Shown here one piece after another: positions 1 to 8,009 of a DNA stretch of 38,656 bases. The position numbers and the translations under genes are program-made. This DNA is from Candidatus Gastranaerophilales bacterium (lineage in GTDB: Bacteria > Cyanobacteriota > Vampirovibrionia > Gastranaerophilales > JANQFW01), in contig JANQLL010000036.1 in NCBI GenBank assembly GCA_028280605.1, forward strand, positions 1 to 38,656. The letters are read 5' to 3'. The first letter of the stretch is position 1; each line of letters starts with the position of its first letter. The notes beneath the pieces were generated by a model, which ran no database searches, was not told where the DNA came from, and was given only the letters and a program-made list of their open reading frames with translations.

Positions 1-88
1 TCATCAATTAAATTTCAGATTACTCTTTTCAGAGAATAGTTTATTTTAATAACTTTAACTCGATTTAATAATCTGAAAAGTATTTTAG
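1..88 (-). repeat. Dispersed quasi-palindromic repeat, copy 1 (reversed, cut by window edge)
   Basis: Read on the minus strand this matches the copies at 24991-25095 and 38401-38505. It has a left arm with CTTTTCAGATT, a poorly conserved AT-rich middle, and a right arm with CTGAAAAGAGTAATCTGAA. The outer end of the right arm, which carries promoter-like hexamers in the other copies, would lie beyond base 1. It is upstream of the EF-hand gene but points away from it. Confidence 0.8.
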
Positions 89-241
89 AGGGAGTATAAC
101 ATTTAGCTTTTTAAGATTTTTTCCTGTAGGCAGAGCTGGTGTGCTAGATTTGAAAATTTAAAAAAGATAAAGAAAATTTTTATTGTCTGCCTAATTAAGA
201 GTACAAGAGGTATATTAAGGTATATTGAGGAAGTTTTACCT

Positions 242-706
242 ATGAATAATAATTGTGGTAATTTTAAGCTGGTTACGTATGCTCCTGTGGACAAGAAGAC
301 AGGTAAGAATAGTATAAATGATGGTTTGAAGTTTGCTCAAAGCGAAATAAGTCTGTTTGATAAAGATAAAAATGGTACTACTACAATAAATGAGTTTAAG
401 AAAGGGCTGATTAAAAATTTAAAAGAAAAATTTAAGGATGCAGAGAAAGCAAAATTAGTAGCAAAATTATTGACGAAACTCATTAATTTAGATGGCAATA
501 AAAATATTAGCGCTGCAGAATATTTAGCATATACAATGTTTACTGATGCTACGGGTAATATGGATGGTACTATTACATGTGATGAACAGGAAAAGGCTGA
601 AAATTTATTTGTAAATGATCCGGTGTGGTCCCAAAGCCAAATTCAAAGGTTATATGACGGACACAATCTTGCAAAGCGTGAAAAACAGTTAAATCTGCAA
701 GGATAG
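242..706 (+). CDS. EF-hand calcium-binding protein, small, cytosolic
   Basis: A 154-aa protein with no signal peptide or membrane segment. Three 12-residue EF-hand loops are visible. The first, about residues 40-51 (DKDKNGTTTINE), is canonical, with D1, D3, N5, G6 and E12. The second, about 82-93 (NLDGNKNISAAE), is dockerin-like. The third, about 104-115 (TGNMDGTITCDE), has N3, D5, G6, I8 and E12. The intervening helices are Lys/Glu-rich. A GAGG at 227-230 precedes the ATG by 11 nt. EF-hand loops bind Ca2+; whether this protein buffers or senses calcium cannot be told. No partner gene is adjacent except the downstream hybrid kinase 110 bp away, which has its own -10. The family beyond the EF-hands is not recognised. 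Confidence 0.8.
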   Translation: MNNNCGNFKLVTYAPVDKKTGKNSINDGLKFAQSEISLFDKDKNGTTTINEFKKGLIKNLKEKFKDAEKAKLVAKLLTKLINLDGNKNISAAEYLAYTMFTDATGNMDGTITCDEQEKAENLFVNDPVWSQSQIQRLYDGHNLAKREKQLNLQG

Positions 707-756
707 ATTAAGTAGATATAAAAAAGAATTTAAATATTTTAAAATTTTTTTGCTGA

Positions 757-765
757 TGGTATAAT
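757..765 (+). promoter_or_regulatory. Extended -10 promoter element for the hybrid kinase gene
   Basis: TGG followed directly by TATAAT (760-765) is an extended -10 with no good -35. It lies about 50 bp before the ATG at 817. That ATG has no clear Shine-Dalgarno; the stretch in front of it is almost all A and T. Confidence 0.45.
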
Positions 766-816
766 TTATATGCTCAAAAAGTTTAATGTAAAAAATTATA
801 GAATGTTACTAATAAA

Positions 817-2685
817 ATGAATATAATATTATTAATTAAGGATAGTCAGGATAGTGCAAAAGAAATAAATGAATTGTTTCTTAATACAAATTATAAGTTA
901 ATAAAAACTGAAAAATTAGAAGATGGAATCAAAGAAATAAAACATAAAAAACCCAATTTAGTGCTTGTGGACTTTGATAACTTTAAAGAAGAAGGTTTAG
1001 AATTTGCCAAGCTATTAAAACAAGATCCCCTAGTTAGAGATATAACCCTTGTTTCTTTAATGAAAGAAGAAAAAATTGAAAATTTAGAAAAAATAATGGG
1101 TGCCGGGTTCTCTGGCTATGTAGTCAAAAATTTTGATAACTCTTTTATTCAAAAAATTGATAATTATTTAAATAAAATTAATTGTCAGGATGAATCCAAT
1201 AAACATACTCAAAGTATAAAAACTGTAGGTGATCAAGAAACACAAAGTAAAAAGAATAAATGGCATAAAGTCCTTATAGTAGATGATAACTCTATAAATG
1301 TTGATTTATTAAAAGAAATTTTAGAACAAATAGGTAAAAGCTCAAAAGCTGCATATAATGCAAAGCAAGCTTTTGAAAAGGTAGAAAAAGAAAACTTTGA
1401 CCTTATTTTGTTAGATATAATGATGCCGGAAATGAACGGTTTTGAAGTTATTAAACAGTTAAAAAAGAATCCGAAAACAGCTAAAATCCCGGTAATATTT
1501 GTAAGTGCATTAAATGAAACAACAGACATAGTAAAAGGTTTAGATTTAGGGTCTTATGGTTATATAACCAAACCCTACAATATAGAAGAAGTTAAAGCAA
1601 GAATCATTAATACACTTAGAATAAAAGATGTTCAACAAGAGTTAGAGACAGAAAAAAACAAACTTGATCTGATTTTTAAATTTTCTGCAGATGCAATTTT
1701 AATGTTAAATGCCTCGTTCGAAATAGTATCTTTCAACAAAAAGTTTTGGGAATTCTTTGATATTGACCTTAAATCTGTTTATGGCCAAAAGGTTTTTTCC
1801 GTAATACCGGCAGAGGCTAATTTTAACGAAGAATTTATTATAGAAAGTTTAAAAGTTAAAAAAAGTATAAAAAAAGAAGTTATAGTAGAAACAGATAAAT
1901 ATTCAAAATGCTATGATATAAACTGCTCCAGAATCAATCCTTCTCAAGATGTAGCAGAAGGCTATGTGTTTGTAATTAGAGATATAACTGACTCTAAAGA
2001 AATAGAAAAACAAAAAGAAACATTTGTGGCTACGCTGACTCATGATTTAAAAACTCCAATACGAGCAGAAATGAGGGCCTTAGAGCTTTTACTAAAGGGC
2101 TCTTTTGGGTCTTTAAATGAGGATCAAGCGTCAATTGTTAAGGATACTTTATACTCAAGCAAGTATATGTTCAAAATGATAGAAAATCTGCTAGCCACCT
2201 ATAAATATGAACACGGCAAAATAACTTTAAAAAAAGAAAAAGCTGATATCCTTAATTTAATTAGAAATATTTGCATTGACTTAAAATATTTAATTTCTGA
2301 TAAAAATCAGGAGTTATCTTTGAATTTTGAAAATGAAAATATATTTTTAGATATTGATATTATGGAAATAACACGTGTAATAATGAATTTACTGACAAAT
2401 TCAATCAATTACACACAAGATGGCGGCAAAATTATAGTTACGGTCAAGTGTGATTCAAGCAGTGTGTTAGTTTCTTTTAAGGATAATGGTAGAGGTATTG
2501 CCGCAGGAGAAATGCCTTATTTATTTGATAAATATAAAAGTTATGCAAAAAAGTTCCGACAAGTTGGAACAGGGTTAGGTTTATATCTTTCAAAGCAAAT
2601 AATAGATCTGCATGATGGTGAAATTTGGGCAGAAAGTACTGAAGGAGAGGGCAGTATCTTTAATGTAAGGTTGCCTATATATTAA
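817..2685 (+). CDS. Soluble hybrid histidine kinase (REC-REC-PAS-HisKA-HATPase)
   Basis: A 622-aa two-component signalling protein with no membrane segments. Receiver 1 (about 1-115) has D9, phospho-acceptor candidate D52, S80 and K104. Receiver 2 (about 150-270) is canonical, with D156/D157, D200 in LLDIMMPEMNG, S230 and K252 in TKPY. A PAS-like domain covers about 283-390. The dimerisation/phosphotransfer region has H409 in THDLKTP. The ATPase domain has an N-box NLLTNS (524-529), a G1 box DNGRG (557-561) and a G2 box GTGLGLYLSK (584-593). Receivers placed before the kinase suggest phospho-input from another kinase controls this one, or a reverse relay. No separate response regulator or output gene is adjacent, so the target is unknown. 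The N-terminal receiver is more diverged than the second. Confidence 0.93.
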   Translation: MNIILLIKDSQDSAKEINELFLNTNYKLIKTEKLEDGIKEIKHKKPNLVLVDFDNFKEEGLEFAKLLKQDPLVRDITLVSLMKEEKIENLEKIMGAGFSGYVVKNFDNSFIQKIDNYLNKINCQDESNKHTQSIKTVGDQETQSKKNKWHKVLIVDDNSINVDLLKEILEQIGKSSKAAYNAKQAFEKVEKENFDLILLDIMMPEMNGFEVIKQLKKNPKTAKIPVIFVSALNETTDIVKGLDLGSYGYITKPYNIEEVKARIINTLRIKDVQQELETEKNKLDLIFKFSADAILMLNASFEIVSFNKKFWEFFDIDLKSVYGQKVFSVIPAEANFNEEFIIESLKVKKSIKKEVIVETDKYSKCYDINCSRINPSQDVAEGYVFVIRDITDSKEIEKQKETFVATLTHDLKTPIRAEMRALELLLKGSFGSLNEDQASIVKDTLYSSKYMFKMIENLLATYKYEHGKITLKKEKADILNLIRNICIDLKYLISDKNQELSLNFENENIFLDIDIMEITRVIMNLLTNSINYTQDGGKIIVTVKCDSSSVLVSFKDNGRGIAAGEMPYLFDKYKSYAKKFRQVGTGLGLYLSKQIIDLHDGEIWAESTEGEGSIFNVRLPIY

Positions 2686-2725
2686 ATAATTGGTTTTATA
2701 ACATATCTATTATAATTAACAAGTT

Positions 2726-2757
2726 AAAATATAACAAAAAGGTTATATTTTTAAAAA
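2726..2757 (+). terminator. AT-rich hairpin after the hybrid kinase
   Basis: A 10-bp perfect stem, AAAATATAAC (2726-2735) with GTTATATTTT (2742-2751), has a 6-nt loop but only a short T-tract. It is a weak terminator candidate between the kinase and the baeRF gene. Confidence 0.45.
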
Positions 2758-2866
2758 ATTATATATTTCCCCAAAAAACAGTCTGACTATTTAGCTAATG
2801 CAATATATTTATAAAGCATTCATAATATTATTTTTTATAAGTAAAAAAGAGGGGGATGAACTTAAG

Positions 2867-4015
2867 ATGACTAAAAATAATGATTTATTAAAAAAAGTTC
2901 AGTATTTATCAGAATTTTCAGACACAGAATACCCTTTTATAAGTTTATATTTAAATATAAATGCAAGCCGGTTTTTAGAACAAGCTGAACAAAACAGAAT
3001 ATATTTAAAAAACTTTTTTCAAAAATCTCTCTCCGAATTAAAAGAAAATGATGACAGAGAAAAATATAACAGTTTTAAAAATGATCAAGAAAAAATTTAT
3101 GAATATATAGAAAACAACTTAAAAACAGGCGCTCATGGCCTGGCCATTTTTGCCTGTGATAAAGAGGGTGTTTTTGAAACTTATCAAGCTTTTATGCCTT
3201 TTGAAAATGAAATAAAAGTAGATTCTTTACCTCATCTAAAGCAGTTAGCTTATCACATAAATGAATACGACAATGTTTTAGTTGCAATAGTAGACTCTAA
3301 AATGGCTCGGCTGTTCAGCTTAAACTTTAAGGGCTTTATTATGGATGAATATGATGTGGAAAATCTGGTGCACAGATACCATAAGCAGGGTGGCTGGTCA
3401 CAAATGAGATATCAAAGGCATGTTGAGCACCAGCAAGACGTACATTACAGAGAGACTGCCGAAAAACTTGTAGAAATTCACGATTCCGGCGAGTACAAAA
3501 AGTTAATTCTAATAGGGCAAACTCAAGAAACAAAACATTTCCAAGAATTTTTGCCGACTAATATAAAAGATAAAATCATAGCATCTGATCATTTAGAGTT
3601 AAGGGAAAATATAAATGAAATTCTTGAAATTGCCATTAATGATTTATATGCCGAAGAAAAAGAAAAAGAATATAAGATGGTGCAAGATATTGTAGGTCGA
3701 GCTTGCTCCAATGATCTATCCACGCTTGGAATTCAGGATACTATAGTCTTGGCAAAGCAAGGACAGGTAAAAACATTAACGATTTCAAAAGACTTACAGC
3801 TAGAAGGTTTAAAGTGTGGCGACAGATATTATTTAGCCAGAAATGAGTATAAATCTCAATGCCCTAATTGCAATGGTAATGCTCGACGTATAGATTTAAT
3901 ATCCGAGGCTGTCAGGCTAACTTTTAAGAACAAAGGCGAAGTTGAAATATTAGAGGGCAAAGCCGCAGAAGAATTAAATAAGCACGAAGGTATAGGAGCT
4001 TATTTGCGTTATTAA
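2867..4015 (+). CDS. Bacterial eRF1-like (baeRF/Vms1-like) ribosome-associated protein
   Basis: The open frame begins at 2798, but the ATG at 2867 follows a strong GAGGGGG (2849-2855), so a 382-aa product is preferred. It resembles the bacterial relatives of archaeo-eukaryotic release factor eRF1. It has an N-terminal alpha/beta domain, then an RNase H-fold middle domain with VAIVDSKMARLF leading into a loop GGWSQMRYQRH (GGWSQ at about 175-179 from the chosen start). This loop corresponds to the GGQ-type loop that hydrolyses peptidyl-tRNA in eRF1 and Vms1/ANKZF1. The C-terminal part has CGDRYYLARNEY and CPNCNG, a possible zinc ribbon. Family knowledge suggests a role in rescue or quality control of stalled ribosomes. 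The gene is monocistronic and the exact subfamily is uncertain. Confidence 0.82.
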   Translation: MTKNNDLLKKVQYLSEFSDTEYPFISLYLNINASRFLEQAEQNRIYLKNFFQKSLSELKENDDREKYNSFKNDQEKIYEYIENNLKTGAHGLAIFACDKEGVFETYQAFMPFENEIKVDSLPHLKQLAYHINEYDNVLVAIVDSKMARLFSLNFKGFIMDEYDVENLVHRYHKQGGWSQMRYQRHVEHQQDVHYRETAEKLVEIHDSGEYKKLILIGQTQETKHFQEFLPTNIKDKIIASDHLELRENINEILEIAINDLYAEEKEKEYKMVQDIVGRACSNDLSTLGIQDTIVLAKQGQVKTLTISKDLQLEGLKCGDRYYLARNEYKSQCPNCNGNARRIDLISEAVRLTFKNKGEVEILEGKAAEELNKHEGIGAYLRY

Positions 4016-4029
4016 GTTAGCTAGTTGCT

Positions 4030-4195
4030 GATTTAGATGTGGCGAAGTATCTAATTACTGTTGTTGCTGTGCTCTTGATTGCTTTAAATAACAAAGAGCT
4101 CCTCGGCACGGTAACCTTAGAGCTCATCAAAATTCTTTTTTAAATCTCTGCCTAGAAGGTTATGATTTCGCAGTCTTGACCTTCTAGGGTCTTTT
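4030..4195 (+). ncRNA. Possible structured RNA or 3'UTR ending in a strong hairpin
   Basis: The gene-free stretch 4016-4526 holds several stems. TTAGAT (4033-4038) pairs with ATCTAA (4049-4054). An imperfect hairpin runs from about 4060 to 4114, with GTGC/GCAC and CTCTTG/CAAAGAG pairing. A perfect 10-bp stem CCTAGAAGGT (4151-4160) with ACCTTCTAGG (4179-4188) is followed by GTCTTTTAT. The region is visibly GC-richer than the intergenic DNA around it. It matches no RNA family I can recall and could simply be the 3'UTR and terminator of the baeRF gene. From 4200 to 4410 I see only AT-rich DNA. Confidence 0.3.
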
Positions 4196-4409
4196 ATGCA
4201 TTATAACAAAAATTACCTAATAATGGGTAATGGTGAAATGTTTAAAAAACAGGTAGTTAATGATAAAATTTATGCTAGTAAGAATTGAAGATACATTCTC
4301 AAGTGTTATGGTTGAGCAGATGTATTAATTAGAGAAAAATTTGTAATTATCCTACTTATTCTGTAGATAGATTTGTAATATTTTTTAAAAAATGGCACTT
4401 AGTTTTTTT

Positions 4410-4440
4410 AAAGATTATATTTTTAGAATATAATCTTTTT
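4410..4440 (+). terminator. A/T-stem hairpin with T-run
   Basis: An 11-bp perfect stem AAAGATTATAT (4410-4420) with ATATAATCTTT (4428-4438) runs into further T residues on the plus strand. It is also preceded by an A-rich/T-rich stretch, so it may act in both directions. It lies about 90 bp before the next gene. Confidence 0.5.
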
Positions 4441-4526
4441 TGGAGTTGTGTTTTTATGACAACCAAATTGTCTCTTTGTTAAATCAAAATGTAAATTTTT
4501 AACTCAAAGAAAGGGTAAGAGTACTT

Positions 4527-6173
4527 ATGATGAAAATTTTTAATGCGGCAGGGCTAAAACAACCTGTACAGGGATTGAAGGGAAAAATAAAAAACAGAAA
4601 AGAAAATTTTAATACAAATTTAAGTGGACCAAATAAAGATACTTTTGAGCTTAAAAGTAACTATTCCACGGCTAAAAATGTAGCATTTACCGGAAAAAAA
4701 TCTACAACTATTGACGATATTAATGCTAAGCTTAACAGATCATTAGATCCTTCAAATGATTACCGGTTCAAATTAAGTGATAATCAGATTGATATTATTA
4801 ATAAGGAGCTTGTACATTATAATTCTGAAAATAGAGACAAAGCAAAAGTTTTAGTTACAAGAATAGGGATAAGCTGTAATGATGATATACAAAAAAAGCT
4901 TACAGAAAAAATAATTAATCCTTTGTTAAAATCTGATAAGTTAAAGGTGGCAGCAATTGGAATAGAGATTGTAGGTGGTATAAGCAGTACAAACTCGGAC
5001 TTTGTAAATAAAAATTTTAATATTTTGGATCCTTTTATTAAGGAAGAACAATTAAATGAAATAATAAAAAAAAGAAATATAGAATATATTAAACAACCTA
5101 CAATTTATGCGATAAGCGCAATAGGAGATATAGGTGCAGGTCAACCGGTGTTCGCAAAACGATGTTATGAAAAAATAGAGGCAATGCCCGATATAGTGGG
5201 TCTACCTACTGATATAAATGCACAAAAATTAAATAGCTTAGCAAAAATAGCAAAAGAACAAAGTCGAATGCTAAGCCCAACTATTGTAAATAGACTAATG
5301 GAAACTTTAAATAAGGATAAAGATAATAGTGATAATAACGTCGCAGGAGCTGCCATAAATGGGCTTGGAAGTATTGGAACTATTGGAACTATTAAAGATA
5401 AAAGAGTATCTGTGGATTGTGCAGACTTTTGTGTTAATAACTTAACGAGCTTTATTAATAATCCAGAAAATCAAGAAGCAAAGCCCGAACCGTTTTTATT
5501 AGCTATAAGATCATTGGATAAAATAATGGATGCTACTAAAAATAAAGACTACTCACGAACAAAATCAGAAATATCTACTGCATTATGTGATTTCAGTAAA
5601 TACCAGGTAGGCAATGATCCAGAACAGGTAATAGAAGCATTTTATTTGGCCAATGAGTTATGGAAAAAAGAGCCTGATAGTTATAATCTGGCTTATAACT
5701 ATACTAAATTTATAAGAAATCAGGTTCAATCGAAGCAACAAGTAAGACAACAATTAAGGGGGCAAGAAGTACCATTAGCTCGCAGAACATCAGCTCCAGG
5801 ACCTGAAAGACCTAAGCCTGAAGAGGACCCTTCAATACCGTATGCTGCAGGAGACTTAGCTCGCAGAACATCAGCTCCAGGACCTGAAAGGCCTGAGCCT
5901 GAAGAGGGTCCTTCAATATCGTACGCTGCAGGAGACTTAGCTCGCAGAACATTAGCTTCAGATCTTGAAAGAAGGGGTAAAGCTTTAGAAAAAGGGAAAT
6001 ACCCTTCTCTCCCTGGGTATCAAGATGAATCATTAGTTAGCAGAAGACCAGCTCAAGGACTTCAGCCGGGAGAGGGTCCTTCAATGCCGAAAGCTGCAGA
6101 AGACTTACCTAGCATATTAGCTTTGGAATATGAAGAAAAAATGTTTGAAGATAAATCTTCCTCCTCGAGCTAA
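4527..6173 (+). CDS. Helical-repeat protein with Pro/Glu-rich tandem-repeat tail, unknown function
   Basis: A 548-aa protein of no recognised family. The N-terminal 60 residues are polar and end in NVAFTGKK, a short FTG-type motif I associate with Gastranaerophilales proteins (an impression, not checked). Residues about 62-400 look alpha-helical and repetitive (for example LNSLAKIAKEQSRML and AAINGLGSIGTIGTI), like HEAT/ARM-type solenoids. From residue 417 the tail is made of tandem repeats beginning LARRTSAPGPERP; units 1 and 2 are near-identical and units 3 and 4 are degenerate. The tail is probably disordered and ends in a Ser run. There is no signal peptide. Start: ATG at 4527 with AAGGGTAAGAG upstream. 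A solenoid plus disordered tail suggests a scaffold or interaction role, but no function can be assigned. Confidence 0.75.
   Translation: MMKIFNAAGLKQPVQGLKGKIKNRKENFNTNLSGPNKDTFELKSNYSTAKNVAFTGKKSTTIDDINAKLNRSLDPSNDYRFKLSDNQIDIINKELVHYNSENRDKAKVLVTRIGISCNDDIQKKLTEKIINPLLKSDKLKVAAIGIEIVGGISSTNSDFVNKNFNILDPFIKEEQLNEIIKKRNIEYIKQPTIYAISAIGDIGAGQPVFAKRCYEKIEAMPDIVGLPTDINAQKLNSLAKIAKEQSRMLSPTIVNRLMETLNKDKDNSDNNVAGAAINGLGSIGTIGTIKDKRVSVDCADFCVNNLTSFINNPENQEAKPEPFLLAIRSLDKIMDATKNKDYSRTKSEISTALCDFSKYQVGNDPEQVIEAFYLANELWKKEPDSYNLAYNYTKFIRNQVQSKQQVRQQLRGQEVPLARRTSAPGPERPKPEEDPSIPYAAGDLARRTSAPGPERPEPEEGPSISYAAGDLARRTLASDLERRGKALEKGKYPSLPGYQDESLVSRRPAQGLQPGEGPSMPKAAEDLPSILALEYEEKMFEDKSSSSS
5775..6108 (+). 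repeat. In-frame 81-bp tandem repeat within coding sequence
   Basis: Units at 5775-5855 and 5856-5936 are both 81 bp (27 codons) and differ at only a few bases. A third, lengthened and diverged unit starts at 5937, and a fourth remnant (LVSRRPAQGLQ) starts near 6030. The near-identity of units 1 and 2 points to recent slippage or unequal recombination. Confidence 0.9.
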
Positions 6174-6264
6174 AGGAAATTAGGGGATAAAATAAACTTT
6201 TTATTTTTTAATCTAGTACTAAATTAAAAAAAGATGTAACAATTTTTTAATAAAATAGCCCTTT

Positions 6265-6305
6265 TTTCGGAAAACCCGAAATCTATCGTGAAATAGATTT
6301 TTAAA
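6265..6305 (+). terminator. Double hairpin terminator
   Basis: TTTCGG (6265-6270) pairs with CCGAAA (6276-6281). AAATCTAT (6279-6286) pairs with ATAGATTT (6293-6300) and runs into five T residues. The two stems overlap by three bases, so they are partly exclusive. The second is the better terminator for the upstream gene and overlaps the -35 area of the next promoter. Confidence 0.55.
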
Positions 6306-6316
6306 TTTGCTATAAT
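6288..6316 (+). promoter_or_regulatory. Extended -10 promoter for the 531-aa unknown gene
   Basis: TGC directly precedes TATAAT (6311-6316). GTGAAA at 6288-6293 is a weak -35 at 17 bp. The start codon is about 65 bp downstream. Confidence 0.5.
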
Positions 6317-6380
6317 ATATATTAAATAAATAAAAAATATATTAAGCAAAACTTGTATAAAAAGACCGAGGGCTGGTTGA

Positions 6381-7976
6381 TTGGAAAAACAAGTTGCAAA
6401 AACTGAAAACACATGCCAAAAGGACAATGACAAATACGCATCAATCTTGTATTACAGATTGCGCAATAAAATTGTCCTTTTGCGTCGTTTTGCCAGGAAC
6501 TGTGACCTCATGGGCTACAAAGACCGCCTGCTCGAAGCTGTCAAAACCTCAGAAATGCAATTTGATACAGTCGGTAAAGAATACATGCATATTATGCGCA
6601 CAGGCAACTGGAGTAAATTCCTGATTCAACAGATGGAATTTATAAACATGGGTCTACAATCTTTTGCAATGAATATAATAGAAAGCGTAGAAGAAAGAAG
6701 AGCAGCAAAAAAATGGCATGCTAGAAAGCCCAAGCCCGATCGATCAGGCTTCCGGACAACAAAAGAAGGGCTAAAAAGCCTTGCAGATAAAGCATATAGT
6801 CTAATTAGCACAAAAATACCCGACGAAATAAGAAACAAATTCACCACACAGCAGATTAACGCGGTTAATACTTTAGGTGATTTAAATAAAAAAATACTCG
6901 AAGAAATTGAAATAATAAAAGATAAATTCGATGATTGCCATAAATTTTCAAGGTTATTTCCCTTAATAATGAAGCAAGTGGCTGATTTAAGCCTGGAACT
7001 CCCCACTGAGTTTGTAGTGCTAAGACCATGGTCAATCAATGAGTATGAATTATCCGAAGGTAAGCCCGAAGACGTACATTTATTCAAAAAACTGACAAAT
7101 ATCAGTAAAAAAATTCTCTCAGAACTTAAGCAAATTAACTTTAATCAAGATTTGTTTACGGATAATGTACCTGATCAAGTAAGCTACAGCAATGTAAAAG
7201 AAATATTACACCTGCCAATTCCAAAAGATTGCTCAAATTCAGAACCTAATGACCTGTCATATCCCGGTTACAAGGAGGGTTATTCAGATAATCCCCTGAT
7301 TAGAATAATAGACGCACACAAAGAGCTGCTTTATAAAGTTCGCTGTGTGCGCCGGTCTCAGTTCAGGCTCGATAAGGTCAAGCATAACATCTGTTATAAA
7401 GATGATTATCTTGCTTTAGCCAGGGACAAATACTACGATCCATATCAAGAAGACGAAATTAAATATTTTAGCTACGAAACATGGGAGGATGAGCCTGTAA
7501 CCTCTAAACAAGAGGAACAAAGGTATAATGAACACTTTGAGTATTATAGAGACTACAAAAATCGAGACTATGAACAACGGGTTATCAATGCCAAACGTCA
7601 CAAGTCTGCTAAATTACATGCCGTAGAACGCAACAAGTTTGTAGCAGAATGTTGTGAAGAAGCAAGGAAGGAAGCACGCCAACGCAAGCCGGAAGACCGT
7701 GCAAAAAATAAACTGAAAAAAGTAAAACATGGTAAGTATAAACTGGTTAAATTTAGCTCTAAGCTGAATGCATCAAAGATTTATAAAGAAGTACCCGTAG
7801 TTGCGAAGGTGGTCGATGCTGCTTCAGCAGGCGATACTTGTATTTTAGAAAATGATAAAAAAGAAAATAAAATAGAAGATACGCTTAACGATGAAAATAA
7901 TCAGATAAATAATAATATAATAGATATAAATAACAGCAAAAAAGAAGAATTGAATAAAAAGAAACCTTATTATTAG
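6381..7976 (+). CDS. Unknown 531-aa charged protein; member of a duplicated family
   Basis: The start is TTG with GAGGG at 6368-6372, 8 nt upstream. The protein matches no family I recognise and has no signal peptide, membrane helix or catalytic motif I can name. The N-terminal third is helical and basic (YRLRNKIVLLRRFARNCDLMGY). The middle has long amphipathic helices (LGDLNKKILEEIEIIKDKF). Residues about 370-460 are rich in Tyr, Arg and Lys (HFEYYRDYKNRDYEQRV, then EEARKEARQRK). The tail from about 490 is Asn/Asp/Lys-rich and low-complexity, ending KEELNKKKPYY. The first 100 codons use more GC-rich codons than neighbouring genes. The same last 11 codons recur on the minus strand at the window end, so at least two copies exist. 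Strong basicity is compatible with nucleic-acid binding, but that is a guess. Confidence 0.8.
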   Translation: MEKQVAKTENTCQKDNDKYASILYYRLRNKIVLLRRFARNCDLMGYKDRLLEAVKTSEMQFDTVGKEYMHIMRTGNWSKFLIQQMEFINMGLQSFAMNIIESVEERRAAKKWHARKPKPDRSGFRTTKEGLKSLADKAYSLISTKIPDEIRNKFTTQQINAVNTLGDLNKKILEEIEIIKDKFDDCHKFSRLFPLIMKQVADLSLELPTEFVVLRPWSINEYELSEGKPEDVHLFKKLTNISKKILSELKQINFNQDLFTDNVPDQVSYSNVKEILHLPIPKDCSNSEPNDLSYPGYKEGYSDNPLIRIIDAHKELLYKVRCVRRSQFRLDKVKHNICYKDDYLALARDKYYDPYQEDEIKYFSYETWEDEPVTSKQEEQRYNEHFEYYRDYKNRDYEQRVINAKRHKSAKLHAVERNKFVAECCEEARKEARQRKPEDRAKNKLKKVKHGKYKLVKFSSKLNASKIYKEVPVVAKVVDAASAGDTCILENDKKENKIEDTLNDENNQINNNIIDINNSKKEELNKKKPYY

Positions 7977-8009
7977 TAAGGCTTGACGTAAAATTAAAGA
8001 TTTTTAATT

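Noticed and set aside
2798..2866. N-terminal 23-residue hydrophobic extension of the baeRF protein
   Set aside because: It would create a membrane segment atypical of the family. The strong SD lies in front of the ATG at 2867.
5812..6033. Minus-strand frame with repeated LMFCELSLLQ
   Set aside because: The repeat is the antisense of the 81-bp coding tandem repeat. No start signals.
6738..6746. GATCGATC considered as a cyanobacterial HIP1 (GCGATCGC) site
   Set aside because: The octamer does not match HIP1 and occurs only twice here, both times within the shared 21-bp stretch.
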